A program made the position numbers and the translations under genes. A DNA stretch of 64,000 nt from Sphingomonas sp. GM_Shp_1 (GTDB lineage Bacteria > Pseudomonadota > Alphaproteobacteria > Sphingomonadales > Sphingomonadaceae), in assembly GCF_026540895.1 (NCBI RefSeq), contig NZ_JALNUR010000010.1, forward strand, positions 1 through 64,000, written 5' to 3'. The stretch's first letter is position 1. Every line of letters starts with the position of its first letter. Positions 42,940 through 51,775 of the stretch are shown here, in pieces. The notes beneath the pieces are model-generated. The model made no database searches and was not told the origin of the DNA. It was given only the letters and a program-made list of their open reading frames with translations.

Positions 42940-44148
42940 ATGGCCACGACCGCCGATACCGTGACGCAGGAAAAGGGGCTGACGCTGACGCCGCCCGATC
43001 CCGTGCCCACGGTCGCGCCCTCCCAGGCCGCCGGGCTGGTGCCCGTGGACGACAAGACCCGGACCCAGCTGGAACAGAAGGTCGACGGCTTCGTCGCCGA
43101 ATTGATCGCGCAGGACGTCAACAGCCCCGAATTCGGCCGCCGCGTCGATGCGATCACCGCCATGGGTCAGAAGGAAATCCGCGAGGCGGCGGGCCAGTCC
43201 AACCGCTTCCTCGACCGCCCGGTCAAGGCGATGGACGGCGAAACCGGCGTCGGCAAGGACCTGACCGAGCTGCGTCGCGTGGTGGAAAGCCTCGATCCCG
43301 GTCGCCAGGGCAATCTCTCCGCGCCGCGCAAGCTGTTGGGCATCCTGCCTTTCGGCAACAAGATGCGCGACTATTTCGATGGCTATCGCTCGTCGCAGAC
43401 GCATATCGCCGCGATCCTGAAGAGCCTGGCCTCGGGTCGCGACGAACTGCTGATGGACAATGCCGCGATCGATACCGAGCGCGCCAATCTGTGGTCGGCC
43501 ATGGGGCGGCTGGAGCAGATGATCCATCTGTCCAAGGCGATGGACGCCAAGCTGGAGGACGCTGCGAACGAGCTGGATCATACCGATCCGGCCAAGGCCA
43601 AGGCGATCCGCGAAACTGCGCTCTTCTATACCCGCCAGCGGACCCAGGATCTGCTGACCCAGATGGCGGTCACAGTGCAGGGCTATCTGGCGCTCGACCT
43701 GGTCAAGAAGAACAATGTCGAGCTGGTGAAGGGCGTCGATCGTGCCTCGACCACCACCGTTTCGGCCTTGCGCACCGCCGTCACCGTGGCGCAGGCGCTG
43801 GCCAACCAGAAGCTGGTGCTTGACCAGATCACCGCGCTCAACACCACCACCGCCAACATCATCGATTCGACCGGCAAGCTGCTGCGCAGTCAGACCGCGC
43901 AGATCCATGAGCAGGCGGCGGCCTCGACCATTCCGCTGGAGACGCTGCAACGCGCCTTCCAGAATATTTACGACACGATGGATGCGATCGACAGCTTCAA
44001 GCTGAAGGCGCTCGATTCGATGAAGACCACGGTCAATACGCTGGGCCAGGAGGTCGAGAAGTCGAAGGGCTATATTGCGCGGGCCGAGGGGGCGCAGAAC
44101 CCGCAGCTGACCAGCGGCGCTTCGTCGTTCAAGCTGGAGGCGCTGTAA
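42940..44148 (+). CDS. telA: TelA/KlaA family toxic anion resistance protein
   Basis: A 402-residue, almost fully helical cytoplasmic protein. After a variable N-terminus (1-40) the TelA domain covers the rest: LLGILPFGNKMRDYFDGYRS, QTHIAAILKSLASGRDELLM, and the late QTAQIHEQAAASTIPLETLQ plus RAFQNIYDTMDAID are family hallmarks. Members were named for tellurite resistance on plasmids, but chromosomal copies are thought to act in envelope or general stress. The next gene follows after 4 bp, forming a two-gene operon. Confidence 0.9.
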   Translation: MATTADTVTQEKGLTLTPPDPVPTVAPSQAAGLVPVDDKTRTQLEQKVDGFVAELIAQDVNSPEFGRRVDAITAMGQKEIREAAGQSNRFLDRPVKAMDGETGVGKDLTELRRVVESLDPGRQGNLSAPRKLLGILPFGNKMRDYFDGYRSSQTHIAAILKSLASGRDELLMDNAAIDTERANLWSAMGRLEQMIHLSKAMDAKLEDAANELDHTDPAKAKAIRETALFYTRQRTQDLLTQMAVTVQGYLALDLVKKNNVELVKGVDRASTTTVSALRTAVTVAQALANQKLVLDQITALNTTTANIIDSTGKLLRSQTAQIHEQAAASTIPLETLQRAFQNIYDTMDAIDSFKLKALDSMKTTVNTLGQEVEKSKGYIARAEGAQNPQLTSGASSFKLEAL

Positions 44149-44152
44149 GGTC

Positions 44153-44887
44153 GTGACCACGCCCCGCTCGAACGAGGTCGATGCCCAGATCGAGCGTGCG
44201 CGCGAAGTGATGGCGCGCATCTCGCAGGATTATCGCGGCCAGGCCCAACAGACGGTCAAGCGGGTGCGCCGCCGCGCCCGTTCGGCGCTTCAGCGGGTGA
44301 TCCTGATCGCCGTCGCCAACGCCGCCATCCTGATCGCGGCGATGGTGACGGGCCTGATCCTGCCCGGCGGCATCGGCATTTTCGGCGCGCTGGCGGCGAT
44401 GCTGCTGATGCTGGCGGTGACCCTGACCATCGCGCTGGCCCCCGCCGCGCGCGCGCCGACGCCCGCCAAGTTGGCGCAGGTCGATATCAAGGCGCTGCCC
44501 GCCCAGACCGAACGCTGGCTGGAGGCGCAGCGCCCCTTGCTGCCAGCGCCCGCGGTGCAGCTGGTCGACCGGATCGGACAGCGGCTCGACACGCTCTCGC
44601 CCCAGTTGGCGGGCGTCGACAACGACACCGCCGAGGCGATGGAGGTCCGACGCCTGATCGGCGAGCAGCTTCCCGCCTTCCTGCGCGACTATGAGCGGGT
44701 GCCCGAACCGCTTCGCCGGGTCGAGCGCAACGGCCGGACGCCGGATGCGCAGCTGGTCGATGGCCTCAAGCTGATCGAGCAGGAAATCGGCGACATGACC
44801 CAGCGACTGGCCCAGGCCGATCTCGACAGCCTGTCGACACGCGGGCGCTTCCTGGAAATGAAGTATCGGGAAGAGAAAGCGGAATAG
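44153..44887 (+). CDS. Membrane partner protein of TelA (XpaC-like, tentative)
   Basis: 244 residues from a GTG start 4 bp after telA. A helical basic N-terminus (1-45) is followed by two hydrophobic helices (about 47-70, VILIAVANAAILIAAMVTGL, and 74-95, GGIGIFGALAAMLLMLAVTL), then a soluble helical region with VRRLIGEQLPAFLRDYERVP and ATRG/STRGRFLEMKY-type ending. The arrangement resembles the TelA-XpaC pairs known in Firmicutes, and the C-terminal part is XpaC-like by eye only. It probably anchors TelA to the membrane. Confidence 0.7.
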   Translation: MTTPRSNEVDAQIERAREVMARISQDYRGQAQQTVKRVRRRARSALQRVILIAVANAAILIAAMVTGLILPGGIGIFGALAAMLLMLAVTLTIALAPAARAPTPAKLAQVDIKALPAQTERWLEAQRPLLPAPAVQLVDRIGQRLDTLSPQLAGVDNDTAEAMEVRRLIGEQLPAFLRDYERVPEPLRRVERNGRTPDAQLVDGLKLIEQEIGDMTQRLAQADLDSLSTRGRFLEMKYREEKAE

Positions 44888-44891
44888 GTGT

Positions 44892-44913
44892 AACGCCTGT
44901 CGGGGCGTTTGTT
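44892..44913 (+). terminator. Probable terminator of the telA pair
   Basis: AACGCC and GGGCGTT pair around TGTCG, followed by TGTTTG; short but in the right place. Confidence 0.5.
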
Positions 44914-44948
44914 TGGGGGGCTGTCAAACCACTCGAGTGGATCGACCA

Positions 44949-45070
44949 TTCCTCCCCTTGTAGGGGAGGTGGCAGGCCGTCAGGCCTGACGGAGGGGTGT
45001 CGCGCTCTCGATACGGGGATACCCCTCCACCATGCTTCGCATGGTACCCTTCCCCTTGTAGGGGAGGAAT
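44949..45070. repeat. Family C repeat, complete form
   Basis: ATTCCTCCCCTTGTAGGGGAGG on the left, CCCCTTGTAGGGGAGGAAT on the right, with TCAGGCCTGACGGAGGGGTG and ACCCCTCCACCATGCTTCGC between them. The whole unit reads nearly the same on both strands. Confidence 0.88.
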
Positions 45071-45113
45071 GAGGGCGTCGCCTGAATGTCGATCGGGCCT
45101 TAGCCCTGTCGGC

Positions 45114-45140
45114 CACCCCGGCGAAAGCCGGGGTCCCGTT
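45114..45140. repeat. Family D repeat, single unit
   Basis: CACCCCGGCGAAAGCCGGGG followed by TCCCGTT. Confidence 0.8.
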
Positions 45141-45188
45141 GCCCGGCAGAGTAACGCCCCGGCAAACCCGAAGGATCAGCGCTTCCCC

Positions 45189-45230
45189 GAAAATGAAAAG
45201 AGGCTGCCGGAACGTCATCGCGACGTCCCG
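45189..45230 (-). terminator. Terminator of the small structured transcript
   Basis: On the minus strand CGGGACGTC-GCGAT-GACGTTCCG is a perfect 9-bp stem (with G-U pairing), followed by a short spacer and TCTTTTCATTTTC. Confidence 0.6.
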
Positions 45231-45350
45231 ACAACCCCTAAACATGGTCAGCGGCCGGAGAGCTCCAGCCCGGGAGACCATGTGGGCCTCATGACATCAG
45301 GCGCGACCGTTGATTGGGGGAGGATACCCCCCGAATCACGCCCATCGATG

Positions 45351-45407
45351 TCAGAAGCCGGTCCCCCGAACGAACTGAACCGACCCCATTGCTGAACCAT
45401 GAGACAT
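45351..45407 (-). CDS. 18-codon ORF with a full-length Shine-Dalgarno sequence
   Basis: Reads MSHGSAMGSVQFVRGTGF and stops at TGA. The ribosome binding site GAAAGGAGGTGATCC (45423-45409) is the exact complement of the 16S 3' tail, with GGAGG 7 bases from the ATG, which is far stronger than those of neighbouring genes. The peptide has no recognised family; its middle (GSVQF...GTGF) faintly recalls the start of cold-shock proteins (GTVKF...GFGF), probably by chance. It may be a leader peptide or a small protein. Confidence 0.5.
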   Translation of the reverse strand: MSHGSAMGSVQFVRGTGF

Positions 45408-45408
45408 C

Positions 45409-45423
45409 GGATCACCTCCTTTC
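45409..45423 (-). promoter_or_regulatory. Unusually strong ribosome binding site
   Basis: GAAAGGAGGTGATCC on the minus strand, fully complementary to the 16S rRNA 3' end. It decides the start at 45407. Confidence 0.75.
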
Positions 45424-45550
45424 GCTAGTGGATAGCCAACGCGCCCCTTTGAAGAACGCATGTGCAATGTGCGTAGTCGGAGGCGGATAAACAAGACTTG
45501 AAATGCGACGATGTTTGGCCGACCATCTTGCGCCGCCGAACAGCGGCTCC

Positions 45551-46081
45551 TCAGCCCCGGCAATCCTCGATCACCCGCCCGATCTCCGCATAGGCGGGGA
45601 TGACCAGCGGGACTTGGCCCTGCTGCTCCACCGTGAACCGGCCCCGGCTGAACGCCATGGCGTCGAGCAGCGGGTCGTTGGCCGTCAGCACCATCTCCGC
45701 GCCCGTAGCGACCGCCTGGGCGGCGAGGGCCCTGGTCGTGCTGGAGGTGCGGATGGTGACGCTTCCCGCGACCGAGGCGGGGCGACTCAGCCGGACCTGT
45801 CGGGTGCGGGGATCGCAGGTCAGCGACAGGCGGGTGACGCCCCCCGTGCCGAACGTGGCGCCCGACCCTTGCGCGGTCCGCTGATACCGCCAGTCGCCCG
45901 GCGTCAGCGGCCAGTCGCGCCAGTCGGCCCCCAATACCGGGCGCGGTGCCGGCGGCAGGGGCTGGGGCGTGTGGCGCACCGGCGGCGGCGCGGCAGGGCG
46001 CGGAGCGGCGGGGATACAGCCCGACAGGGCGGCGGCCGCGACGATCGTCGTGGCAAGGGAAGCATGGGACAGGCGACGCAT
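45551..46081 (-). CDS. Lipoprotein of unknown function
   Basis: 176 residues. Lipobox LSGC with the lipidated Cys22, then a proline-rich linker (APRPAAPPPVRHTPQPLPPA, about 25-47) and a compact domain (about 50-176) with GDWRYQRTAQGSGATFG, TCDPRTRQVRLSR and a final YAEIGRVIEDCRG. The two cysteines of TCDPRT and EDCRG could form a disulfide. The domain looks like a small envelope beta-fold seen in sphingomonads, but I do not recognise a named family. Monocistronic. Confidence 0.8.
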   Translation of the reverse strand: MRRLSHASLATTIVAAAALSGCIPAAPRPAAPPPVRHTPQPLPPAPRPVLGADWRDWPLTPGDWRYQRTAQGSGATFGTGGVTRLSLTCDPRTRQVRLSRPASVAGSVTIRTSSTTRALAAQAVATGAEMVLTANDPLLDAMAFSRGRFTVEQQGQVPLVIPAYAEIGRVIEDCRG

Positions 46082-46210
46082 CGGATCCAGCCTATGCGCG
46101 AGGGGCCGTTCGGGCTCAACCCTGTGCTGCGGCGGACCGTGCCGATGCGGCGGGCATCGGAACCGCCCCTCGCTCTGGCGGGTTGGGAGGGCGATAAACG
46201 GAGGTTAAGA

Positions 46211-46582
46211 ATGGCCGATCACGACACGCCGACCCTGATCCTGGTCCAATCCAACGTCGCAGGGCCGCTGAAACTGGAAAGCCGCGACGGCGACACGATC
46301 GGCAGCGTCGCGTCCTTCATGGTGCACAAGCGCTCGGGCCGGGCGACCCATGCCGTGCTGGCGCTGGGCGGGTTCCTGGGCATGGGCAAGAGCTTCTACC
46401 CGGTGCCGTTCAGCCTGTTGCAGTTCGATCCGGTGGGCGATCAATATGTCATCACCGTCGACCGCCGCCTGCTGGAGGGCGGGCCGAGCTGGGCCAACCA
46501 TGCGCCGATCTTCGATCAGGCCTATGCCGACCGGGTCGCGGGTTATTATGGGGTGGGGACGGAAAATTTGGATTTGGGGTGA
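46211..46582 (+). CDS. PRC-barrel domain protein
   Basis: 123 residues. A PRC-barrel (beta-barrel adapter) is seen in LKLESRDGDTIGSVASFMVH, THAVLALGGFLGMGKSFYPV and PFSLLQFDPVGDQYVITVDR. Such domains occur in RimM, photosynthetic reaction centre H subunits and stress proteins, where they bind proteins or RNA. ATG at 46211 follows GGAGG-TTAAGA; longer readings upstream overlap the divergent lipoprotein gene. Function unknown. Confidence 0.88.
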   Translation: MADHDTPTLILVQSNVAGPLKLESRDGDTIGSVASFMVHKRSGRATHAVLALGGFLGMGKSFYPVPFSLLQFDPVGDQYVITVDRRLLEGGPSWANHAPIFDQAYADRVAGYYGVGTENLDLG

Positions 46583-46606
46583 TGGGTTACCGGACGCAGT
46601 ATTTGC

Positions 46607-46741
46607 GGCGAGGGCCCTCCCCCATCCCCTCCCGCTTGCGGGAGGGGCGTGTGCGTGGAAGCGCTATGCGCGCCTCACATCGTTGGCGTTCCGTAAAGCG
46701 ATAGCCCCTCTCCCGGCAGGGGGAGGGGTTGGGGAGGGGCA
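46607..46741. repeat. Family E repeat, facing pair
   Basis: GAGGGCCCTCCCCCATCCCC plus TCCCGCTTGCGGGAGGGG on the left; CCCCTCTCCCGGCAGGGGGA plus GGGGTTGGGGAGGGGC on the right, between converging PRC-barrel and uvrB genes. Confidence 0.85.
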
Positions 46742-46767
46742 AGGGCCAAGCAACCCCACCCCGAAAA

Positions 46768-48960
46768 TCAATTCGCCTTCCGCCCACTCGCGAACTTCTT
46801 GCTCTTCCCGAACCGCGTCTTGCGCGTCCCCGGCTTGCCCTCGTTGGACCGGCCCATGATCGGCGCCTTCTGCTCATGGACCGGCAGGCCCAGCTCTTCA
46901 TTCTCCAACTGCCGGATTTCATCCCGCAACCGGCCCGCTTCCTCGAACTCCAAGTCGGCGGCGGCCTTGCGCATCTTCTTCTCGAGTTCCTCGATATAGG
47001 CGCGCAGATTGTGGCCGACCATGTGCGGGCGGTCCTCATCGATCGGCACGGTCACCTGATCGCCCGAGGCCACATGCGCGATGATGTCGCCGATCTGGCG
47101 GCGGATCGTCTGCGGCGTGATGCCGTGTTCGGTATTGTATGCCATCTGCTTCTCGCGACGCCGCGAGGTTTCCAACATGGCGCGTTCCATCGATCCGGTG
47201 ATGCGGTCGGCATAGAGGATCACCCGCCCGTCGACGTTACGCGCCGCGCGCCCGATGGTCTGGATCAACGAGGTCTCGGAGCGCAGGAACCCTTCCTTGT
47301 CCGCGTCCAGGATAGCAACCAGCCCGCATTCCGGGATATCCAACCCCTCGCGCAGCAGGTTGATGCCGATCAGCACGTCATAGACGCCCAGCCGCAGGTC
47401 GCGGATCAACTCGATACGCTCCAGCGTCTCGACGTCGGAGTGCATGTAGCGGACCTTGATCCCCGCCTCGTGCATATACTCCGTCAAATCCTCCGCCATC
47501 CGCTTGGTCAGCGTGGTGACGAGGGTGCGGTAACCGAGCTCGGTCGTCTTGCGCGCTTCGATGATCAGGTCCTGTACCTGCTCCTCGACCGGCTTGATCT
47601 CGACCGGCGGGTCGATCAGGCCGGTGGGGCGGATGACCTGTTCGACGAAGACGCCGCCGGTCTGCTCCATCTCCCAATTGCCCGGCGTGGCCGAGACGCT
47701 GACCGTCTGCGGACGCATCGCATCCCATTCGTTGAAGCGCAGCGGCCGGTTGTCGATGGCCGAGGGCAGGCGGAAGCCGTACTCGGCCAGCGTGATCTTG
47801 CGCCGATGGTCGCCGCGCGACATGCCGTTGATCTGGCCGATCGTCACATGGCTCTCGTCGACGAACAGCACCGCGTTTTCGGGGAGATACTCGAACAGCG
47901 TGGGCGGCGGCTCGCCGGGCAGGCGGCCGGTCAGGAAGCGGCTGTAATTCTCGATGCCGTTGCACGATCCGGTGGCGGCGATCATCTCCAGGTCGAAATT
48001 GGTCCGCTGCTCCAGCCGCTGGCGCTCCAGCAGCTTGCCCTCGATCTCCAGTTCCTTCAGCCGCTCGGTCAGCTCGAACTTGATCGCCTCGACCGCCTGT
48101 TTCATCGTCGGGCCGGGGGTCACATAGTGGCTGTTGGCGTAGATGCGCACCGAGTTGAGGCTGGCCGACTTCTTGCCGGTCAGCGGATCGAATTCGACGA
48201 TCTCCTCGATCTCGTCGCCGAAGAAGGACACGCGCCAGGCGGAATCCTCATAGTGCGAGGGGAAAATTTCGAGATTGTCCCCCTTCACCCGGAAATTGCC
48301 GCGCATGAAGGCGGCGTCGTTGCGCTTGTACTGGAGCGCGACGAGCTTGCGGATGATCTCGCGCTGGTCGACGCTCTGGCCTTTTTTCAGGTCGAAGATC
48401 ATCGCCGAATAGGTTTCGACCGAGCCGATACCGTAAAGGCACGACACCGAGGCGACGATGATCACGTCGTCGCGCTCCAGCAACGCCCGCGTCGCCGAGT
48501 GGCGCATCCGGTCGATCGACTCGTTGATCGAGCTTTCCTTCTCGATATAGGTGTCCGACCGGGGCACATAGGCTTCGGGCTGGTAATAGTCGTAATAGCT
48601 GACGAAATATTCGACCGCGTTGTTGGGGAAGAAACTCTTGAACTCCCCGTACAACTGCGCCGCCAGGATCTTGTTGGGCGCGAGGATAAGGGCGGGGCGC
48701 TGCAACTCCTCGATGACCTTGGCCATGGTGAAGGTCTTGCCCGAGCCGGTGACGCCCAGCAGCACCTGGTCCTTGTCCCCGGCTCGCGCGGCGGCGGTCA
48801 GTTCCCGGATCGCGGCGGGCTGGTCCCCGCTGGGGGTGTATTCGGTGACCAGTTCGAACCGCTTGCCGCCCTCGGCCTTTTCGGGGCGCGAGGGGCGGTG
48901 GGGGACGAAGCTGACGCCGGTTTCGGGCTTGTCGAGGGTGGTGCGGATCTGGATCGCCAT
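46768..48960 (-). CDS. uvrB: Excinuclease ABC subunit UvrB
   Basis: 730 residues. UvrB is the damage-verification helicase of nucleotide excision repair and loads UvrC. Walker [12 protein letters not shown] (69-79), the damage-probing beta-hairpin [20 protein letters not shown], the DEAD-like [10 protein letters not shown], motif [14 protein letters not shown], and a C-terminal UVR domain ([20 protein letters not shown]) that binds UvrC. A basic tail ([18 protein letters not shown]) extends beyond it. Complete and monocistronic. Confidence 0.98.
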   Translation of the reverse strand: MAIQIRTTLDKPETGVSFVPHRPSRPEKAEGGKRFELVTEYTPSGDQPAAIRELTAAARAGDKDQVLLGVTGSGKTFTMAKVIEELQRPALILAPNKILAAQLYGEFKSFFPNNAVEYFVSYYDYYQPEAYVPRSDTYIEKESSINESIDRMRHSATRALLERDDVIIVASVSCLYGIGSVETYSAMIFDLKKGQSVDQREIIRKLVALQYKRNDAAFMRGNFRVKGDNLEIFPSHYEDSAWRVSFFGDEIEEIVEFDPLTGKKSASLNSVRIYANSHYVTPGPTMKQAVEAIKFELTERLKELEIEGKLLERQRLEQRTNFDLEMIAATGSCNGIENYSRFLTGRLPGEPPPTLFEYLPENAVLFVDESHVTIGQINGMSRGDHRRKITLAEYGFRLPSAIDNRPLRFNEWDAMRPQTVSVSATPGNWEMEQTGGVFVEQVIRPTGLIDPPVEIKPVEEQVQDLIIEARKTTELGYRTLVTTLTKRMAEDLTEYMHEAGIKVRYMHSDVETLERIELIRDLRLGVYDVLIGINLLREGLDIPECGLVAILDADKEGFLRSETSLIQTIGRAARNVDGRVILYADRITGSMERAMLETSRRREKQMAYNTEHGITPQTIRRQIGDIIAHVASGDQVTVPIDEDRPHMVGHNLRAYIEELEKKMRKAAADLEFEEAGRLRDEIRQLENEELGLPVHEQKAPIMGRSNEGKPGTRKTRFGKSKKFASGRKAN

Positions 48961-49016
48961 AAGGGGAATATGGTCCCGGTTGCGCTTTTGTTCCAGTGGT
49001 TCCGATGTTGAGGCGT

Positions 49017-49104
49017 AGGCTTCGACTTCGCTCTGCCCGAACGGGTTTTCGTATGAAGCCCGATTCCCACCCCCCGTTCAGCCTGAGCGAAGTCGAAGGC
49101 CGAG
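49017..49104. repeat. Family B repeat, facing pair
   Basis: GGCTTCGACTTCGCTCTGCC plus CGAACGGG at 49018-49045 faces CCCCGTTCAGCCTGAGCGAA plus GTCGAAGGCC at 49074-49103, between uvrB and the MBL gene. Confidence 0.85.
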
Positions 49105-49117
49105 GGAATCAGGCTGC

Positions 49118-50284
49118 CTATCGCAAAGCCCGAACCTGTGGTGTGTCGAGACACGCCCGCATTGCCGCATCACTGGTCCGTTGCGTGCCTTTAGCTCCGA
49201 AAGGAGGCACCTCCACCGCGTCGCCCAACCGAACCGCCGCAAACCGGCCCCGCGCGCCCGAACAGCGCATCGCCGCATCGAGCAGTTTCGGCGGCGTGTC
49301 ATAGCCCTCATAGGACAGGCGGAAGGTTCCCCAATGGATCGGAATGGCGGTCGAGGCGCCCAGCCGCTCGAAAATCTGCACCGCCTGCGGCGGGCCGATA
49401 TGGCTGCCCGCCGCCATCTGGCCGGGGACGAAGCGGAACGCCCCGATCGGCAGAAGGGCGAGGCGGACGGGACCCAGTCGCGCCGCTTCCTCGGGCCAGC
49501 GTCCGTCGCCCATGCCGGTGTCGCCCGCGAAGAAGATGTTCCCGCCCGGCAGCTTCACGACGAAACTCGACCAGAGCGCCCGGTTGCGGTCGGCGAACCA
49601 GCGGCTGCCCCAATGATGGTTGCGCGTCACCACCACCGACACGCCCGGCCGGACGATCTTTTCCCGCCCCCAGTCCAGCGCGGTGGCGGGCACGCCGACC
49701 TGTCCGATCACGCTGTCATTGCCCAGGCTGGTGACGACCAGCGGGTGGTCGCGTTGCCACAGTTTCTTCAGCGTCGCCTGGTCGAGATGGTCGTAATGAT
49801 TGTGGCTAATGACGACCAGGTCGATTTTGGGCAGGTCGTCGGACGCGACGCCGGGCCGTGCGACCCGCTTGGGGCCGAAGCCGAAGGGTCCGGCGCGCTC
49901 GGCATAGATGGGGTCGGTCAGGATGTTGAGGCCCTGGGTCTGGACCAGCACGGTGGCATGGCCGATCCAGGTCGCGACCATGCGCTGTCCCTCGACACGG
50001 GGTTCGGGCCTGGCGGCGCGGACGGCCACCGTCTCGGGCCAGGCGGGGCGTCCGTCGTCGCCGGTCAGTTGCCGCCAGAAAAAGCCGCCCCGTCCGCCCC
50101 GCGTCGGCATCCGCAGGGTGTCGGCATCGCCATCGGGATTGAAGAAGCGCTCGCCGTCATAATGGCCGCTCTCCGGCCCTTCATAATAGAGGCGGTCGAG
50201 ATAATGCGGCACGATGGTCGCCGCGAGGCCGATCAGGATGAGGATCAACGCCAGTCCCTTGGCGATCCACCGGACGATCCTCAT
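49118..50284 (-). CDS. Membrane-anchored MBL-fold hydrolase (UlaG/NAPE-PLD-like)
   Basis: 388 residues. An N-terminal hydrophobic anchor (about 7-27, IAKGLALILILIGLAATIVP) precedes a metallo-beta-lactamase fold: ATWIGHATVLVQTQGLNILT, the zinc motif HNHYDHLD (about 160-167), RNHHWGSRWFADRNR, FFAGDTGMGDG and IPIHWGTFRLSYEG. This pattern is that of NAPE-type phospholipase D and UlaG-like lactonases. It may act on phospholipid-derived or lactone substrates at the membrane face. It lies 66 bp after the DUF4345 gene on the same strand. Confidence 0.88.
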   Translation of the reverse strand: MRIVRWIAKGLALILILIGLAATIVPHYLDRLYYEGPESGHYDGERFFNPDGDADTLRMPTRGGRGGFFWRQLTGDDGRPAWPETVAVRAARPEPRVEGQRMVATWIGHATVLVQTQGLNILTDPIYAERAGPFGFGPKRVARPGVASDDLPKIDLVVISHNHYDHLDQATLKKLWQRDHPLVVTSLGNDSVIGQVGVPATALDWGREKIVRPGVSVVVTRNHHWGSRWFADRNRALWSSFVVKLPGGNIFFAGDTGMGDGRWPEEAARLGPVRLALLPIGAFRFVPGQMAAGSHIGPPQAVQIFERLGASTAIPIHWGTFRLSYEGYDTPPKLLDAAMRCSGARGRFAAVRLGDAVEVPPFGAKGTQRTSDAAMRACLDTPQVRALR

Positions 50285-50350
50285 GCCGTGACCGGCCCGC
50301 CGTGGGCGGGGAGGATAGGGTCGGCAAAGCGCATGGAAAGGCTCCTGGAA

Positions 50351-50752
50351 TCAGCGATAGCCACGCGCGATACGGGCCTGCCACAGCATAAGAAGCGGGA
50401 CGACGCCCAGTTCCATCGCCAGCCCCAGTTGATGGCCCGTCGACGGCGCACCGACCGTCGCCCAGGACAGGGCGCGTGCCAGGCCGCCCGCGACGACCAG
50501 AAGCCCGAGCAACCGAAACCGCGCGCCCTTGCGCTCGATGGCGGGAATGCAGGTGACGAAGGCAAGGCCCAGCCCCAGGAAGATGCCGGAGACATAGCGG
50601 AACTGGCTGTCCAGATCGCTCGGCACGACTTGCGGATGGCCCAGCCAGCCCGGTCCCTCCATCACGCTGATCCCCCCGATGGTCAGGGGCACCAGACAGG
50701 CGATGGCGACGATCGCCTGCAGGCCGCGCCGCTCGGCATCGCGTCCGGTCAA
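50351..50752 (-). CDS. DUF4345 membrane protein
   Basis: 133 residues from a TTG start that overlaps the stop of the DUF2721 gene. The pattern IACLVPLTIGGIS, DSQFRYVSGIFLGLGLAFVT, CIPAIERKGARFRLLG and GGLARALSWATVGAPS fits DUF4345, with four short membrane helices. Function unknown. It is the middle of a possible three-gene unit DUF2721 - DUF4345 - MBL. The TTG start is inferred from coupling; no ATG is near. Confidence 0.82.
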   Translation of the reverse strand: MTGRDAERRGLQAIVAIACLVPLTIGGISVMEGPGWLGHPQVVPSDLDSQFRYVSGIFLGLGLAFVTCIPAIERKGARFRLLGLLVVAGGLARALSWATVGAPSTGHQLGLAMELGVVPLLMLWQARIARGYR

Positions 50753-51201
50753 TCCAGGATTTCCTTGCGGACATGGATGGCGCGCAGCGAGATGCGGACC
50801 TCGACCATGAAGGCGATCAGGCACAGGATCAGCAGGACCACCGCCAGGATGAAGGCCAGCGCGATCCAGGTGCCGATATGGAATTTGCCGAGATTGGCGA
50901 TGAACAGCACCGCGATGACGATACAGGCCATGACCGCGCTCGACACCGCCAGGAACAGCGCCGCGTTGATGATCGACATGCGCCGGTCGAGCAGCCGAAG
51001 CTCCCATTTGTGGCGCATCCGCTCCGGGCCGTCATCGACCTTGTTGATCATCATCTCCAGCCCGCGCGCCCGGTCGATCACTCGCGCCAGCCGTCCCGCG
51101 AGCACGTTGAGCAACTGCCCGATCGCGGCCAGCATGAAGACCGGCGCGAGCGACAGCTGGATGGTCTGGGCGATGGTGGTGACGGCGGGCAATGTGGGCA
51201 T
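50749..51201 (-). CDS. DUF2721 membrane protein
   Basis: 150 residues with three transmembrane helices: about 13-36 (QLSLAPVFMLAAIGQLLNVL), 77-101 (INAALFLAVSSAVMACIVIA) and 107-131 (TWIALAFILAVVLLILCLIA). The loop after TM1 (RLARVIDRARGLEMMINKVD) is the DUF2721 hallmark. Function unknown. First in the unit with DUF4345 and the MBL hydrolase; the next gene starts inside its stop codon region. Confidence 0.85.
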   Translation of the reverse strand: MPTLPAVTTIAQTIQLSLAPVFMLAAIGQLLNVLAGRLARVIDRARGLEMMINKVDDGPERMRHKWELRLLDRRMSIINAALFLAVSSAVMACIVIAVLFIANLGKFHIGTWIALAFILAVVLLILCLIAFMVEVRISLRAIHVRKEILD

Positions 51202-51251
51202 CGCCGGAAATGGTGGCGTGCCGGGCGGCTCGGGGCAAGGGGGAAGTGATC

Positions 51252-51345
51252 CTCCCCTATATGCGAGGCGTGGTGGAGGGGACGTGCGGCTAGATATGCC
51301 CTTTGAGGAAGTCCCCCTCCGTCAGGCCTGCGGCCTGCCACCTAG
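51252..51345. repeat. Family C repeat, decayed
   Basis: GTGGTGGAGGGGACGTG and CCCCCTCCGTCAGGCCTGCG plus GCCTGCCACCTAGGA remain; the outer hairpins are incomplete (ATCCTCCCCTATATGCGAGG). Confidence 0.75.
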
Positions 51346-51349
51346 GATC

Positions 51350-51658
51350 TTACGCCTTCGCCAGCATCTTCTCCGCGCTGGTCTTCACGAATTCGCCGAT
51401 GGGGCCGGCCATCATCGACAGCATCATCGGGATCGCGACGGTGCCGGAGATCGCGCGGTCGGCGATGTTCATATCGGCCTTCACCGTCTGGCCCATGGCA
51501 ATGATGGTCAGCATCAGCCGGTCGTCGGCGGGCCATTCGGAGGTCACCTGGCCGCCGCCGGGGATCTTGGCCTCCAGCTTGGGCAGTCCCTGTTCGATCC
51601 GGCGACGCGCCTCGGCATGACCCAGTTCATGGGGAATGTCGAAATTGACCGATGCCAT
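51350..51658 (-). CDS. Polyhydroxyalkanoic acid system family protein
   Basis: 102 residues, matching the PHA_gran_rgn family: FDIPHELGHAEARRRIEQGL, SEWPADDRLMLTIIAMGQTV and AIPMMLSMMAGPIGEFVKTS. Members are small proteins found with polyhydroxyalkanoate genes or alone and are also seen in envelope contexts; no biochemical activity is firmly assigned. No phaC or phasin gene is nearby. Monocistronic. Confidence 0.85.
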   Translation of the reverse strand: MASVNFDIPHELGHAEARRRIEQGLPKLEAKIPGGGQVTSEWPADDRLMLTIIAMGQTVKADMNIADRAISGTVAIPMMLSMMAGPIGEFVKTSAEKMLAKA

Positions 51659-51775
51659 GTCGCTTCACTCTTTCTCGTCTGGTGGGAACGGGGCGGACTG
51701 GCGTGGCCTGACGTAAACGTCAAGCACCCGGTACTCTAACGTCGATCAGGAAATATGCGCGAAATGTCAGGAGGT

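Larger units (their letters stand above)
45231..45423 (-). ncRNA. Putative small structured transcript body (leader, ORF and hairpins)
   Basis: Between the strong ribosome binding site at 45409-45423 and the terminator at 45189-45230 the minus strand holds an 18-codon ORF, a hairpin at 45312-45337 (GATT, GGGGG / CCCCC, AATC arms) and a hairpin at 45242-45283 (ACATGGTC / GACCATGT arms with further pairing inside). It lies downstream of the lipoprotein gene on the same strand but 128 bp beyond its stop. It matches none of the repeat families. I see no convincing promoter between them, so it may be a 3'-end product or have its own weak promoter. Confidence 0.45.

Noticed and set aside
45409..45423. 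The plus strand reads GGATCACCTCCTTTC, identical to the 3' end of 16S rRNA
   Set aside because: No other 16S sequence surrounds it; the reverse strand has an ATG at the right distance, so it is a ribosome binding site, not an rRNA fragment.
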